DNA of 64,000 nt from a bacterium D16-36 (GTDB taxonomy: Bacteria > Bacillota > Clostridia > Lachnospirales > Lachnospiraceae), in NCBI GenBank assembly GCA_003611745.1, contig RAYF01000009.1, forward strand, positions 1-64,000, read 5' to 3'. The notes beneath the pieces were generated by a model. It was not told the origin of the DNA and did no database searches. It was given only the letters and a program-made list of their open reading frames with translations. The position numbers were made by a program, and so were the translations under genes. Of this stretch, positions 33,360-44,125 are shown one piece after another (positions within the stretch are counted from its first letter, which is position 1; each line of letters begins with the position of its first letter).

Positions 33360-35543
33360 TTATATCCTTCTCAGCCGCCATGTCCGGCTCTGGAAATCAC
33401 CAAAACAATCCACAGCTAACCCAATCTCCATCAATTCATCTCCACGGTACCGCTTTCCTTCACCTAAAATCTCATAAACGGCATCCGGATCCAATGCAGT
33501 AAATTTCATCCTGCGGATTCCGGGATTTACCTCACAGAGAATTTGAAAATATCCCGCAAAAATATCCCTTCCATCCTTTGAACAAAACATCCATGCAGTA
33601 TGGTTTCCCTCAAATGGGCTTGCCAGACGGTACATATCGCCGGACTGAATAAACGTCCTCAAATCCTTATACCCGGAAATCTGGCCGCGGATAATCTCCT
33701 TCTCTTCCTCTGATAATTTTGTCAAATCTAATTCATAGCCAAAATTACCGCTCATTGCCACATCACCACGCATTTTCAAAGAAGTAACACGGCCTGCCTG
33801 ATGGTTTGGCACTGCTGACACATGGCTTCCCATCGTGCTAATTGGATAGGCAAGGCTCGTCCCATACTGAATAAAAAGCCTCTCCACAGCATCCGTATCA
33901 TCGCTCGTCCAAGTCTGCGGCATATAATAAAGCATTCCCGGGTCAAACCGCCCGCCGCCGCCTGAGCAGCTCTCAAATAATATATTCGGATGGCTGCTTA
34001 CAATCTGCTCCATTACCCGGTAAAGCCCCAGCATATAACGGTGCGGCATCTCCTTCTGCCGGCCGGCTGGCAGCCCTGCCGAACCAAGCTCCGTCATATG
34101 GCGGTTCATATCCCATTTTACATATTCAATATTAGCAGTATCTAAAATATTCGACACTGCCTCCACAATATAATCACACACATCCTGCCTGCTCAGATCC
34201 AGCACAAGCTGGTTCCGGCATTCTGTCCGGGTTCTCCCCGGCACATGGATGCACCAGTCTGGATGCGCACGGTACAAATCACTGTCCGGTGAAACCATCT
34301 CCGGTTCAAACCACAGGCCGAATTTCATGCCGAATGCATTTATCTTTTCAGCCAGACCAGCAATCCCGGCTGGAAGCTTTTCTTTATTAACATACCAGTC
34401 ACCAAGAGAACAGGTATCGGAATCCCTTCTGCCAAACCAGCCGTCATCCAGTACAAATAACTCTATCCCAAGGCTGGCAGCTTCTTTCGCTATACCCAGA
34501 ATCTTTTCTTCATTAAAATCAAAATATGTCCCTTCCCAGTTGTTGACTAAAATAGCCCTTGGCTCATCGCGGAACTTCCCCCTCACCAGATGCCTGCGGT
34601 ACAAATCATGGAATGTCCTAGACATACCGCCGAAGCCCTCAGCAGAATACACCATAACTGCCTCCGGTGCCTGAAATGCCTCCCCGCTTTCCAACAGCCA
34701 CGAAAAATCATAATCATTCAGGCCCATATAAGCCCGCGCCTTAAAAATCTGGTCTGTCTCAACTCCCGCCGTAAAATTCCCGCTATACACAAGATTAAAC
34801 CCATACACGCCGCCGTGTGTTTCATCCGCCCCCTTCTCCGCCAATGCCATAAATGGATTGTTCTGATGGCTGGAAGCCCCTCTGCGGCTCTCTACAGACT
34901 GCACGCCGCTCCTTAAAGGCGTCCTCTCAATATGCCTCTCCCTTCCCCATGCACCCGGCAATGAAATAAAGTCATATTCCGCCGTCTCAAAATCCACATT
35001 TGTACTCATAACCTTTTCCAATATAACCTGAGTATTTCCTTCATTTACAACCCGAACACTTCTGGTTATCGCGTCCAGCTCACGGTACGCAGTATACATC
35101 AGCATAACCTTTACTTTCTGCAAAGAATCCTCCAAAGTAATAAGCAAAGTATCTGCATCCGAATCCTTCTCCACATAGGCAGCCGGCAGCCCATCAAGCT
35201 TCGGTTTCCCAGAGGTAATTTTATAGCCTTTATATAAAAGCTGCATATTTCTGCTTCCATCCTCAAACAGTACCGAAATGGCCGGAATGCGGAAATCCGT
35301 GCCACAACCCGTCGGGTATTCCTGACAGATAAAATCAAGGCTGTACGTTGGATTTTCCTTATCCGTAACCGCACTAAAACCAATACCCCGGTTTAGTTGT
35401 GCATTCTCCATATCCGGTGTATGGATTTTCTTCCCCCAATATACATGCGAGAGATATTTGCCACTCACAACCTTCATAATATAGCTTGTATTTTTCGTTT
35501 GCAGGTGAAACACCTGATTCTCCTGTTCAAATATAATACTCAT
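33360..35543 (-). CDS. alpha-galactosidase, GH36 family
   Basis: The enzyme releases terminal alpha-galactose from sugars such as raffinose and melibiose. The catalytic barrel shows FVLDDGWFGRR, the nucleophile Asp in YVKWDMNR, the substrate loop CSGGGGRFDPGMLYYM and the acid/base Asp in WTSDDTDAVER. A beta-rich N-terminal domain (1-300) and a C-terminal sandwich complete the usual GH36 length of about 727 residues. I place the start at ATG 35543 (GGAG upstream). No signal peptide, so it acts in the cytosol on imported sugars. No sugar transporter is adjacent. Confidence 0.93.
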   Translation of the reverse strand: MSIIFEQENQVFHLQTKNTSYIMKVVSGKYLSHVYWGKKIHTPDMENAQLNRGIGFSAVTDKENPTYSLDFICQEYPTGCGTDFRIPAISVLFEDGSRNMQLLYKGYKITSGKPKLDGLPAAYVEKDSDADTLLITLEDSLQKVKVMLMYTAYRELDAITRSVRVVNEGNTQVILEKVMSTNVDFETAEYDFISLPGAWGRERHIERTPLRSGVQSVESRRGASSHQNNPFMALAEKGADETHGGVYGFNLVYSGNFTAGVETDQIFKARAYMGLNDYDFSWLLESGEAFQAPEAVMVYSAEGFGGMSRTFHDLYRRHLVRGKFRDEPRAILVNNWEGTYFDFNEEKILGIAKEAASLGIELFVLDDGWFGRRDSDTCSLGDWYVNKEKLPAGIAGLAEKINAFGMKFGLWFEPEMVSPDSDLYRAHPDWCIHVPGRTRTECRNQLVLDLSRQDVCDYIVEAVSNILDTANIEYVKWDMNRHMTELGSAGLPAGRQKEMPHRYMLGLYRVMEQIVSSHPNILFESCSGGGGRFDPGMLYYMPQTWTSDDTDAVERLFIQYGTSLAYPISTMGSHVSAVPNHQAGRVTSLKMRGDVAMSGNFGYELDLTKLSEEEKEIIRGQISGYKDLRTFIQSGDMYRLASPFEGNHTAWMFCSKDGRDIFAGYFQILCEVNPGIRRMKFTALDPDAVYEILGEGKRYRGDELMEIGLAVDCFGDFQSRTWRLRRI

Positions 35544-35730
35544 ATAAATCTCCATTCCTCCGCCTATGGCCGGCGGCAGCACATCCGCTTTTCCAAGCAC
35601 TTAATTTAATATAACTGCCCATAAGTAAAATCAATCCCTTTTCTTTTTTCATTCGAATCATCATATCTTTTTACAATCAGTACTTCAAATTTCATCATTT
35701 AGTCCCAAAATACAAACAATAACCAAAAAC

Positions 35731-36768
35731 TCACTTTATTCCAACAATTTCTGATAAGATCTGCGTTCTTCGTAAACGGCTCTTTTTACTTCTTGTTCCG
35801 TCTGACATTAGTCTCTTAAATTCTATAATTTTTTCATTATAATTATTTTCATCATATCTTTTATAAAAATTGAGAAGTTTTTTCTTATTCTCATCCGATA
35901 AAGCTCCATTCAACGATATCGCTTTATATATTACAACCATAATTGTATATAAATGAGTATTCTTTTTCAAATAAGGCAATATTGATTTATCTTGTATAAT
36001 TATTGAATCCAATTCATTTAATATCTTTAAAACTATTTCTTTATCTGACTCTGCTTCTTCGTATTTTTCATCAAACATATCATAAACTTCATTAATCGCC
36101 TTTTGTGTTATTTCCGAAGAAATTCCCATTCTCAAAAAAATCAAGATACTACTGATAAACTCAATGTCGCCCATTCTCCTAATATTATCTGGGCTAAAAA
36201 TATGATGTTTTTCCCAAAAATCATATTTTGCGATTTCCTGTGCCGTTTCTAAGAACATACCTTCAAATTCCGCATTTCGTAACTCTTGCGGATTTAATGA
36301 TTTATCTGTAGAATTTAATCTTAAAAATAATTTAACAATATTATCTCTCGAAACTTCATCTTTAATCATCCTAATCGAGAAAGTATATTTCCAGATTCTA
36401 TTTTTATCATCTGGTGATAAATCACTAAATGTCTTGTCTGCATACCCTGCGTTTTCCTTCTCGATTACTGTCTTTTTCAACTTAAATTCATTATTAATAA
36501 AAGAAAACAATGCACCAATTCGTTGCTGACCATCAACTATACTTCTTTTAGTATCCCCTGTATCTGGATCTGTAGTAACATCCCATACATATATCTCAGG
36601 TATTGCATAGCCCAGCAGAATAGTCTCTATAAGCTTTATTTTATGTTTTTCATGCCATACATATCTTCTTTGAAAACTATCATCCACATACAACAATTCT
36701 TCACGATATTGATCTACAATCCACTTACTATCTTTACTATCATTTTTTATCATATCAATAATTTCCAT
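35731..36768 (-). CDS. DUF262 (ParB/Srx-like) protein, partner of the NTase-like gene
   Basis: The N-terminal half is a DUF262 domain: DDSFQRRYVWHEKHKIKLIET and the conserved VDGQQRIGALFSF, which in related proteins binds or hydrolyses nucleotides. FLRLNSTDKSLNPQELRNA is the third conserved block. The C-terminal half is helical and there is no DUF1524 HNH nuclease domain of the GmrSD type. ATG at 36768 with TTGGAGGAAATT. It overlaps the upstream gene by 14 bp, so the two form a unit. The pair is AT-rich compared with neighbours, suggesting transfer. DUF262 proteins often act in anti-phage defence. Confidence 0.8.
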   Translation of the reverse strand: MEIIDMIKNDSKDSKWIVDQYREELLYVDDSFQRRYVWHEKHKIKLIETILLGYAIPEIYVWDVTTDPDTGDTKRSIVDGQQRIGALFSFINNEFKLKKTVIEKENAGYADKTFSDLSPDDKNRIWKYTFSIRMIKDEVSRDNIVKLFLRLNSTDKSLNPQELRNAEFEGMFLETAQEIAKYDFWEKHHIFSPDNIRRMGDIEFISSILIFLRMGISSEITQKAINEVYDMFDEKYEEAESDKEIVLKILNELDSIIIQDKSILPYLKKNTHLYTIMVVIYKAISLNGALSDENKKKLLNFYKRYDENNYNEKIIEFKRLMSDGTRSKKSRLRRTQILSEIVGIK

Positions 36769-37366
36769 TTCTAATTTCCTCCAACTTTTTCTGATTTAGG
36801 GCCAATCCGCTTATATAATACATTTGGGCTGCTTCCCAAGATTCATAGATTCTGTAATGTATTTCATGTTCTATGTCAAATCGAAGTTGTAAGTCTTTTT
36901 CAAATCCTTTAGTCTTTTTTTGCCATTCGCAATAATCCTTATTGCTTTTTTTAAATCCCTCAAAAGTAATAAATTTTCTAAATACACACTTACAAACATA
37001 CACATAATTATTAACTTTTATCGAAGAATAACTATCTAAAAGATATGAATTCCAAAATTTATAGAAAAGAATCTGAGATACAATAATAATGTCTATATCT
37101 GATTTATCATCAAATAACTTATAATTTTTATTTGGGTTAGCACTAAAACCTAATTTAGCACTTCCTGCAATTGCAATGTCATTAAAATGAACTCCCAATT
37201 TATCCGAAATAAACAATTTAAAATCATTATATTTCTCAAACCAATCTTTTCCAAACCTTTCTTTAAAATACCATACTTCTCCAGCCATTATATATTTTGT
37301 GTATACTCTAACCAAATCACAACTTGGATTTAGCAACTCATTTTTATATTCTTCCAGTAAACTCAT
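36755..37366 (-). CDS. nucleotidyltransferase-like protein, partner of the DUF262 gene
   Basis: The 203-residue protein shows a pol-beta/MNT-like active-site pattern: IAGSAKLGFS, then after a loop DDKSDIDIIIVS. The Gly-Ser and the Asp-x-Asp are the usual metal and nucleotide ligands; I cannot place the third acidic residue. The rest is helical, Tyr/Lys-rich and without a known domain. ATG at 37366 follows AGAGGATATAAAA. A nucleotide-transferring protein coupled to a DUF262 protein could be a toxin-antitoxin or defence pair. Function is not known. Confidence 0.65.
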   Translation of the reverse strand: MSLLEEYKNELLNPSCDLVRVYTKYIMAGEVWYFKERFGKDWFEKYNDFKLFISDKLGVHFNDIAIAGSAKLGFSANPNKNYKLFDDKSDIDIIIVSQILFYKFWNSYLLDSYSSIKVNNYVYVCKCVFRKFITFEGFKKSNKDYCEWQKKTKGFEKDLQLRFDIEHEIHYRIYESWEAAQMYYISGLALNQKKLEEIRNGNY

Positions 37367-37468
37367 TTTTATATCCTCTATGAAAAATCTTCCCTCAGTA
37401 AACGTAAAGCTATTTAATGTGAATCACGCTAGAACATGTCTACAGCTTACTTTTTGTTAACCTTATTT

Positions 37469-38971
37469 CTATTTATCCTGATACTTTTTCAACTGCTCCA
37501 CAGTACCCAGCAATTCCAATATGCTGCTGGCAATAGCCCTCAGCTCCTTCAAATCCCTTTCGCTCATGTTGCTTGCTTCCTGTGTGCTTGCCGTAACTTC
37601 CTCGCTTACTGCGGAAAGCTGCGTAATATTTTCTACAATCTTATTATTTGAATTTAAGAGGCGTTTCACCTCTTCATCAAGGCTGACCGCACGGCTTAAC
37701 AGCATTCCCGACTGGCTATGTATCTCATTTAAGCTGGCTGCATTCCGCTCTATCAAATCATTCTGCTGCTTTGTTGCCTGAATAGACTTTTCTACGAGAT
37801 CTGCCGTCGTATCCGCATCCGTATTTAGCAATGTTACAATTCCCTCAATCTTTTCTGTAGAAGTCTTTGTCTGCTCCGACAATTTCCTGATCTGATCCGC
37901 TACAACAGAAAAACCGCGCCCTGCCTCACCTGCACGGGCACTCTCAATAGAGGCATTCAACGCCAGCAGATTTGTCTCTTCCGAAATAGAGAAAATAATC
38001 TGTGTAATCTCGGATACCTCCTCTGCCTTTTTCTTTAATTCCTCCATCGCCCTGCCGACATCTTTTCCCACCGCCTCAATTTCTTCAGACTGCTGTCTCA
38101 GCATATCCATCCTTCTAGAACTTTCATCCATCTGTTCTGCGGTATGCTTAGCAGTAGCTACTACCTCAGCAGTATTCTCTTCCGCAACACGCACTGCCTC
38201 CCTGATTTCCCCTGTCATTTCAGACTGCTCCTGAATACTCTCCGCCGTACTCCGGATTCCTTCTGCAATCTGGTGCAGCGACTGGTTTACCGCCGTAGTG
38301 GAATCCTGCAACAATTCCATTCTTTCTGAGGTTTCCTCCACACTGTCTTTTGTCAGCCCGGCAACTTGCAGGATATCCTCCATCATAACCCCCTGACGAT
38401 GCTGCTCGTCCTGCATTGTATGAAAAATATCATGATTAAACTGTGTAAGAACCTTTGAAGCCCACACAAAGAAAAATAATGACAGCAGAGTAATAAAACA
38501 CATCATAAAAAATGTCTGGCCGATTGTACCATTTATAATAATATCTTTTACACATCGCACTGCAATAACCGCTGCTGCCACTGCTGCAATCCTCTGGCTG
38601 AATTTCTTATCATAATAAAGAAGGCAACACAACAGCTGAGGTATTACATAAATGACTACATACTCTCCTCCGCCGGATAAATTAAGCCATGTATAAGCCG
38701 CCAGAAAAGTAGCTGACATAATATACCTAAGAAGCTCAGCTTCCTTATTGCGGACATAAACAGCCCAGTCAAGCAAGATGCCAATAAACAAAATCACTGT
38801 CGGCACAACGACAATCAGATAATTGGCATTCCCCATCAGTATCTGAAGCAAAAAGGCTAACATCAAAAAGCCCTTAATCACCGTCTGGCTTAAAATCACA
38901 ATTTGATTTGATTTTCTAGTTCTGGCATCCCTTTTACTAAAAGCCCTAAACTTTACTGAAAAATCTTCCAT
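37469..38971 (-). CDS. methyl-accepting chemotaxis protein with polytopic membrane sensor
   Basis: The first 180 residues or so hold about six membrane helices in place of a usual outside ligand domain, then a long coiled coil. The signalling tip is clear: [33 protein letters not shown], split here as [18 protein letters not shown] and [14 protein letters not shown]. There is no clear HAMP domain. The membrane sensor suggests detection of membrane state or a small lipophilic signal, by inference. Ribosome binding site AGGGAGGATGAC. No other chemotaxis genes are adjacent. Confidence 0.85.
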   Translation of the reverse strand: MEDFSVKFRAFSKRDARTRKSNQIVILSQTVIKGFLMLAFLLQILMGNANYLIVVVPTVILFIGILLDWAVYVRNKEAELLRYIMSATFLAAYTWLNLSGGGEYVVIYVIPQLLCCLLYYDKKFSQRIAAVAAAVIAVRCVKDIIINGTIGQTFFMMCFITLLSLFFFVWASKVLTQFNHDIFHTMQDEQHRQGVMMEDILQVAGLTKDSVEETSERMELLQDSTTAVNQSLHQIAEGIRSTAESIQEQSEMTGEIREAVRVAEENTAEVVATAKHTAEQMDESSRRMDMLRQQSEEIEAVGKDVGRAMEELKKKAEEVSEITQIIFSISEETNLLALNASIESARAGEAGRGFSVVADQIRKLSEQTKTSTEKIEGIVTLLNTDADTTADLVEKSIQATKQQNDLIERNAASLNEIHSQSGMLLSRAVSLDEEVKRLLNSNNKIVENITQLSAVSEEVTASTQEASNMSERDLKELRAIASSILELLGTVEQLKKYQDK

Positions 38972-39162
38972 AAATCAAGTCATCCTCCCTTGCATTCAAT
39001 TTTGCATCATAATACCCTATTGACAGCATCTAAAATACTGCCTTTTTCTTCCTTAAATCCGTCCTTTTTACAATATCACCAATTTTGTCAAAATTCAAGC
39101 AAATGGAAAAATTCAGAAAAATTTACTGCCCTGCTGCCCCCTTAGAAACCGACAGCAATGCC

Positions 39163-39711
39163 TTATAGACCGGCCAAATTCGTAAGCACTACACTTGCGG
39201 CAATCCCTGCAAATGTACACAGCAGTGCCCCGGCAAGCATCCAGCTCACCCCCGTAACTGCACGGTGCTTACTATCCTTTGTCGCCAGAAAATAAACTGA
39301 AATCGTATAGAATATCGTTTCCGAGCAGCACATCAAAAGTGACGAAAGATAACCCTCCCTTGAGTCTGTCCCAAACTCCTTAAAAATATCTACCAAAAGG
39401 CCTGTTGCAGCTGAGGATGAAATCATTTTAATCAATGTAAGGGGCACTACTCTGGCAGGAAACTGCAGCTTTCCAGCAATAGGCGCCAGCATATCCGCTA
39501 ACGCTGTCAAAAAACCCGATTCCCGCAGCAGCCCGATAGCAATCATCAGCCCAATTAAAGTTGGCAGAATATTAAATACTACCTTCATACCGTCGGCCGC
39601 CCCCTTCACGAACGCGTCAAATATATTCGTTTTTGTAAGAAGTCCATAACAAATAATATAGAATAGAATCAGTGGGATAATCATATTAGATAGAAATGTC
39701 AAAATATTCAT
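39163..39711 (-). CDS. spmB: spore maturation protein B (nucleoside-recognition-like membrane protein)
   Basis: SpmB is a membrane protein needed for core dehydration of spores in Bacillus and Clostridium. The sequence shows helices at the N-terminus, the GAADGMKVVFNILPTLIGLMIAI segment in part (GAADGMKVVFNILPTLIG), the KMISSSAATGLL motif and CCSETIFYTISVYF, all typical. ATG at 39711 has AGGAGG six bases upstream. SpmA usually lies just before it but is not found here. The gap to the next gene downstream (190 bp) has nothing recognised. Confidence 0.85.
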   Translation of the reverse strand: MNILTFLSNMIIPLILFYIICYGLLTKTNIFDAFVKGAADGMKVVFNILPTLIGLMIAIGLLRESGFLTALADMLAPIAGKLQFPARVVPLTLIKMISSSAATGLLVDIFKEFGTDSREGYLSSLLMCCSETIFYTISVYFLATKDSKHRAVTGVSWMLAGALLCTFAGIAASVVLTNLAGL

Positions 39712-39735
39712 AAACATCCTCCTGCTGCCTGACAC

Positions 39736-39979
39736 TACACACCTTAGGGAGCGCCCCTATCCCCTCAAAAATAAGCAGTGCCGCCTCATACACTCTTTCT
39801 ATCAAGTTATGAAAGAGAAGAATATTTCAGAACACAAACACATCGGAGAGCAGTCGCCAAGTGAAAAGGAACTTTCAGTTCCTTGCAAGCATTGCGTTTG
39901 GGTCTTCACTTCGTTGCGGTCCGTTCTAGACAAGCGTCCACCGGACGCTTAAAACCGTTGCGTACGCGAGAATACAAAA
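39736..39979. repeat. intergenic hairpins and CCGTTGC(G/A)TACGCGA repeat, copy 1
   Basis: The gap between spmB and the helicase gene holds hairpins AAGGAACT/AGTTCCTT (near 39876) and AAGCGTCC/GGACGCTT (near 39933). It ends in CCGTTGCGTACGCGAG at 39955. This last block recurs at 44940 (CCGTTGCATACGCGA) and more loosely at 52822-52850. It looks like a REP-type repeat. Confidence 0.45.
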
Positions 39980-41839
39980 TCAGGAACCGTCCCTTAACTC
40001 CTCGACAAATCTCGATATCTCTACCTCTTTATTAAACCTCTCCTTTAAATAATAAATGTGCAGGTGCGATTTTGCCCTTGTCATCGCCACATAAAACATC
40101 CTGCGCTCCTCCTCCATATCGGCATTCAGGACAGACTTGCTGTGGGGCGTAACGCCCTCATTTGCATCAGGGATAAACACGCATTCAAACTCAAGCCCTT
40201 TCGCCCCATGCATCGTCATAAGCATAACCGAGTCCCCCTGCTGTTCGCCCCTCTGCATCTCAAAGCTCCTCCTTGACTGCTCCCTGAGCTCCTCCTGATA
40301 CCTCTTCATATAATCAAACCAATCTTCAAAGGAATCCTGTGCCCTAGCTTCCTCCAGAAGTTCATCCAATATTTCAAACATATCATCTGCACGCATCCCC
40401 CGGTATTCCGCATAATCCTTAATATATTCATCATAACCAATGCCCCTGCGGATAAAATTCACTGCCGCATACGGTCTCATCTGCGCCAGCATTTTTAAAT
40501 CATACTGGAGCTGCTCTATGCGGTCTGTCATCCAATCTTTATCCTCGTAAAAACACTTTAATTCCTCAAAATCCACATATGGCTCAGTAAATGCATTCCG
40601 GTTTACATAACGTTTTGGGCGGTTGATAATGCGCAGCACCTGTCCCCTCTCCCTGTTTCCTCTTGCAATTCGCACATATGTAAGAATGTCCTGAACAATC
40701 CAGTGTTCATACAGATTCGGCAGGCGCTCTTTCATCGTAAAGGGGATATTAAACTCCATCAGCTTCGAACTGAGGGAGCGTGCCTGCGTATTTGTGCGGA
40801 AAAGCACTGCCATTTCATGGTAAGGCACCCCCTGGTTCCTATAAGAAAGCAGCTTTGCCCGGATTTCCTCATTCTGTTCAGCCACTTGTGCAAACTCCCG
40901 GATTTCCACCACATCACTATCTTTCCCCGGCCTGTCAGCACGGATTGCCTTCGGCATACGGTTCTTGTTTTTCCCAATCACCCTTCCTGCTGCCTGCACA
41001 ATCCCCTGCGCACAGCGGTAATTAACATCCAGAAGGCACTTCCCCGCATCCGGATAATCCCTCAAAAACTGCTTCATAATATCAGGCTTTGCCCCACGGA
41101 ACCCATAAATAGACTGGTCATCATCCCCCACAATAAAAATATTATGGCAGGGTTCCCCTAGAAGCCGCACCACATCATACTGTATTTTGGAGATATCCTG
41201 AAACTCATCAATCAGGATATAACGAAACTGCTGCTGCCACATCTGCCTGATATCCTGCCTCTTTTCCAAAAGCTCATAGCAATATACCAGCATATCATCA
41301 AAATCAATCAGCCTCCGCTGGCCAAGGGCACTTTGATATTTTTGGAACATTTCCTGAAAAACATCATTAGAGCAAAGAGGGGAATAATAATTGGAAAGCT
41401 CAATCCGCTCCCCCTTCACACGGCTGATTTCCGACTCCAGATCATTTAAAAATTCGCGCTCATCCTGTATTTCCAAATCTGTCTCATGCAAAATACGCCT
41501 CAATATATCGTACCGCACTTCATCGCGCACAATATTATCCGCAGTATAATGATATGCATATTTTAATATCATAAAGAATATGGCATGAAATGTGCCGAAA
41601 CGAACCCCACCACTGTGGGAAGAACAAAGGCTTAAATACCGTTCCCTCATTTGCATTGCTGCTGCCTTTGTAAAAGTAATAACCAGAATACTGGCAGGCG
41701 GTACATTCTTCTCCTCAATCAGATAACGGACACGCTCTGTAATAACGCGCGTCTTACCGCTGCCAGGCCCTGCCAGAACAAGCATCGGCCCCTCAAAATG
41801 AGAGACCGCCTGCCGCTGTGCATCATTTAACCCTTGCAT
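39980..41839 (-). CDS. UvrD/Rep-family ATP-dependent DNA helicase
   Basis: A superfamily 1A helicase with all motifs: Walker [27 protein letters not shown] (motif II), [13 protein letters not shown] (III), LDVNYRC (IV), [14 protein letters not shown] (V) and [10 protein letters not shown] (VI). At 619 residues it is shorter than PcrA/UvrD (about 720-740), lacking the usual C-terminal tail. It is coupled to gltX by a 13-bp overlap. The role is likely DNA repair or replication restart; whether it is the main PcrA cannot be said. Confidence 0.9.
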   Translation of the reverse strand: MQGLNDAQRQAVSHFEGPMLVLAGPGSGKTRVITERVRYLIEEKNVPPASILVITFTKAAAMQMRERYLSLCSSHSGGVRFGTFHAIFFMILKYAYHYTADNIVRDEVRYDILRRILHETDLEIQDEREFLNDLESEISRVKGERIELSNYYSPLCSNDVFQEMFQKYQSALGQRRLIDFDDMLVYCYELLEKRQDIRQMWQQQFRYILIDEFQDISKIQYDVVRLLGEPCHNIFIVGDDDQSIYGFRGAKPDIMKQFLRDYPDAGKCLLDVNYRCAQGIVQAAGRVIGKNKNRMPKAIRADRPGKDSDVVEIREFAQVAEQNEEIRAKLLSYRNQGVPYHEMAVLFRTNTQARSLSSKLMEFNIPFTMKERLPNLYEHWIVQDILTYVRIARGNRERGQVLRIINRPKRYVNRNAFTEPYVDFEELKCFYEDKDWMTDRIEQLQYDLKMLAQMRPYAAVNFIRRGIGYDEYIKDYAEYRGMRADDMFEILDELLEEARAQDSFEDWFDYMKRYQEELREQSRRSFEMQRGEQQGDSVMLMTMHGAKGLEFECVFIPDANEGVTPHSKSVLNADMEEERRMFYVAMTRAKSHLHIYYLKERFNKEVEISRFVEELRDGS

Positions 41840-43308
41840 GCTACCTCGCCTTCTAACATCTCAATTCCCTTCCGGATACGCGCCAGAGACTCCTCTTTTC
41901 CAAGAATCTCCATCAGCTCATATGCGCCGCCCGGCGTCATTTGCTTTCCGGAAACTGCTGTGCGCAACGGCCACAGAACCCTTCCGTTTTTCAGCTCCTT
42001 TTCCGCTATATAACCCTTGCAGAGTGCTTCTATTCCGGCTATGGAAAAATCTTCCTGTGCCTCCAGTAAAGGAAGCATATCCTTCAGCACCTCCAAAGAA
42101 TTTTCACTGTTTGTCTTCATTTTCTTATGAGTATACATCTCCGTGCTATACTCCGGCAGTTCGTCAAAGAAATCAATCTTTTCTTTGATATCCGGAAAAA
42201 CCTCTATCCGTGTCTTCACCAGCTCAGCAATCTTATTTAAATCATAGTCCTTTTTAACCACCTCGCGGATTACCGGAAGGGCATACTCAAGGTAACGCTC
42301 CATATCCATCGCCTTGATATACTCGCCGTTCATCCACTTGGCTTTTGTTATATCAAAGACTGCCGGTGATTTGCTGATATTGTGGTAGTCAAATGCCTCT
42401 TCCAATTCCTTCAGGGAATAAATCTCCCTGTCCTCGCTAGGGCTCCAGCCAAGAAGTGCTACAAAATTTATAATTGCCTCCGGCAGAAATCCCTGCTCCA
42501 ATAAATCTTCCACAGAAGAATGCCCGCTTCTCTTCGCAAGCTTTTTATGGTTTTCGTCCGTAATAATCGGACAGTGGACATACTCCGGCACATCCCATCC
42601 AAATGCCTCATATAAACGGTTATATTTCGGCGCAGAAGAAAGATATTCATTTCCCCTGACTACATGGGTAATCTCCATCATATGGTCATCCACTACATTT
42701 GCAAAATTATATGTCGGGAACCCATCCGTCTTAATCAGGATCATATCATCCAGCTCCTCATTTTCTACCGTAATATCCCCGTAAATTGCATCATGGAAAC
42801 TAGTCACTCCTGTCGTTGGATTATTCTGGCGGATAACATACGGCATCCCTGCTGCAAGATTTGCTTCAACTTCCTCTTTTGACAAATTCAGGCAGTGTTT
42901 GTCGTATTTTGCGATTTCCTTGCCGTCCTCTGTTGTCGCCGAAGCACGCAGCGAATCCAGACGCTCTTTTGTACAAAAACAGTAGTAAGCCTCCCCCTTC
43001 TTGACTAACTGCTTCGCATAATCCAGATATACACCGCTTTTCATGCGTTCACTCTGGACATATGGACCATACCCGCCGTCTTTATCCGGCCCTTCATCGT
43101 GCACCAGCCCGGTCAGCTCCATTGTATGGTATATAATATCCAGCGCCTCTGGCACAAAACGCTCCTGATCCGTATCCTCAATGCGAAGCACAAATGTCCC
43201 ACCCTCATGCTTCGCTATCAGATACTCATATAACGCCGTCCTCAGGTTTCCTACATGCATTTTCCCCGTAGGGCTTGGTGCAAATCTTGTTCTGATTTTA
43301 TTGCTCAT
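41827..43308 (-). CDS. gltX: glutamyl-tRNA synthetase
   Basis: GltX charges tRNA-Glu. The HIGH-type motif is [20 protein letters not shown] and the KMSKS-type motif is [18 protein letters not shown]. An EDTDQERFV segment and a C-terminal anticodon-binding helical domain complete the class I enzyme (about 493 residues). I place the start at ATG 43308, just before [12 protein letters not shown], with GAGG upstream; the longer frame overlaps the Sir2-like gene. It is encoded between the Sir2-like gene and the helicase gene. Confidence 0.95.
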   Translation of the reverse strand: MSNKIRTRFAPSPTGKMHVGNLRTALYEYLIAKHEGGTFVLRIEDTDQERFVPEALDIIYHTMELTGLVHDEGPDKDGGYGPYVQSERMKSGVYLDYAKQLVKKGEAYYCFCTKERLDSLRASATTEDGKEIAKYDKHCLNLSKEEVEANLAAGMPYVIRQNNPTTGVTSFHDAIYGDITVENEELDDMILIKTDGFPTYNFANVVDDHMMEITHVVRGNEYLSSAPKYNRLYEAFGWDVPEYVHCPIITDENHKKLAKRSGHSSVEDLLEQGFLPEAIINFVALLGWSPSEDREIYSLKELEEAFDYHNISKSPAVFDITKAKWMNGEYIKAMDMERYLEYALPVIREVVKKDYDLNKIAELVKTRIEVFPDIKEKIDFFDELPEYSTEMYTHKKMKTNSENSLEVLKDMLPLLEAQEDFSIAGIEALCKGYIAEKELKNGRVLWPLRTAVSGKQMTPGGAYELMEILGKEESLARIRKGIEMLEGEVACKG

Positions 43309-43327
43309 GATTTTTATTTTCCTCGTT

Positions 43328-44071
43328 TCATTCCTTAATATCTGTAATATATTCAAAAATTTCGGACAGATTTCCGTATGCCCGGTAATTTGCCCTCTCA
43401 TCTCCGCTCTTTTCCTCTGTATTAATTAAGACCAGCTTGTCGCCTTCATAATAGCGCAGCATATTTGCCCATGTCAATGAATTCAGTGACACGCCCGCCA
43501 CCAGAAGCACATTCGCATACTCAATCGCATTACTTGCTTTCGTCAGACGGCCATTATCAATCATCTCACCGAAAAGAGAAAATCCCGGCCGCAGGATTAC
43601 CCCACAGTCTTTGCACTTTGGTGTACCGTTATATTCCTTAATATATCTTGCACCATACACTTTTCCGCAGACCGGGCAGCGGTTTTCTTCCGCAGAACCA
43701 TACAGTTCTACTACATTTTGGCATCCTGCCTCCTGATAATGCCCATAAATCATCCTTGTCACAACAGCCGTCAGCTTTCCCTCCTTTTCCAGCTTCGCTG
43801 CGGCTTTATGCACACCGGTAAGCTCGACATCCATCTTATTCAGGATAATATTTTGGTAATAATCAAAAAATTTATCCACCTGACGGCTTAGAAAACGGGT
43901 AGATACGATTTCATCGCTCGAAAATCCATATCTCTCCTCAATGTCATAGGCGATATGGTCTGCCCGGATTCCATTAAGCCCAGTTTCCCGTGTCACCTCA
44001 CTCCCGCTTACCAAAACAATATTGTCATTGCTTTTAATTAGCTCCCTAATCTTATCTAACATCTGGTCCAT
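43328..44071 (-). CDS. degenerate Sir2-like protein
   Basis: The sirtuin layout is seen, with a Rossmann-type start ([18 protein letters not shown]), a four-Cys zinc site (CPVCG and CKDCG), FSLFGEMID and late [11 protein letters not shown]. Several active-site motifs differ from the rule: the GAGxS motif reads GSEVT, the TQNID motif is replaced by VVTRMIYG, and the catalytic His before Gly is Tyr (VELYGS). It may bind NAD or ADP-ribose without deacetylating, or act differently. ATG at 44071 follows GGGGG. It precedes gltX by 19 bp. Confidence 0.8.
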   Translation of the reverse strand: MDQMLDKIRELIKSNDNIVLVSGSEVTRETGLNGIRADHIAYDIEERYGFSSDEIVSTRFLSRQVDKFFDYYQNIILNKMDVELTGVHKAAAKLEKEGKLTAVVTRMIYGHYQEAGCQNVVELYGSAEENRCPVCGKVYGARYIKEYNGTPKCKDCGVILRPGFSLFGEMIDNGRLTKASNAIEYANVLLVAGVSLNSLTWANMLRYYEGDKLVLINTEEKSGDERANYRAYGNLSEIFEYITDIKE

Positions 44072-44125
44072 AACAGCACCCCCTTTGTTGTATCTGATTC
44101 GTATCATTTAGACAGAAACTGCGGC

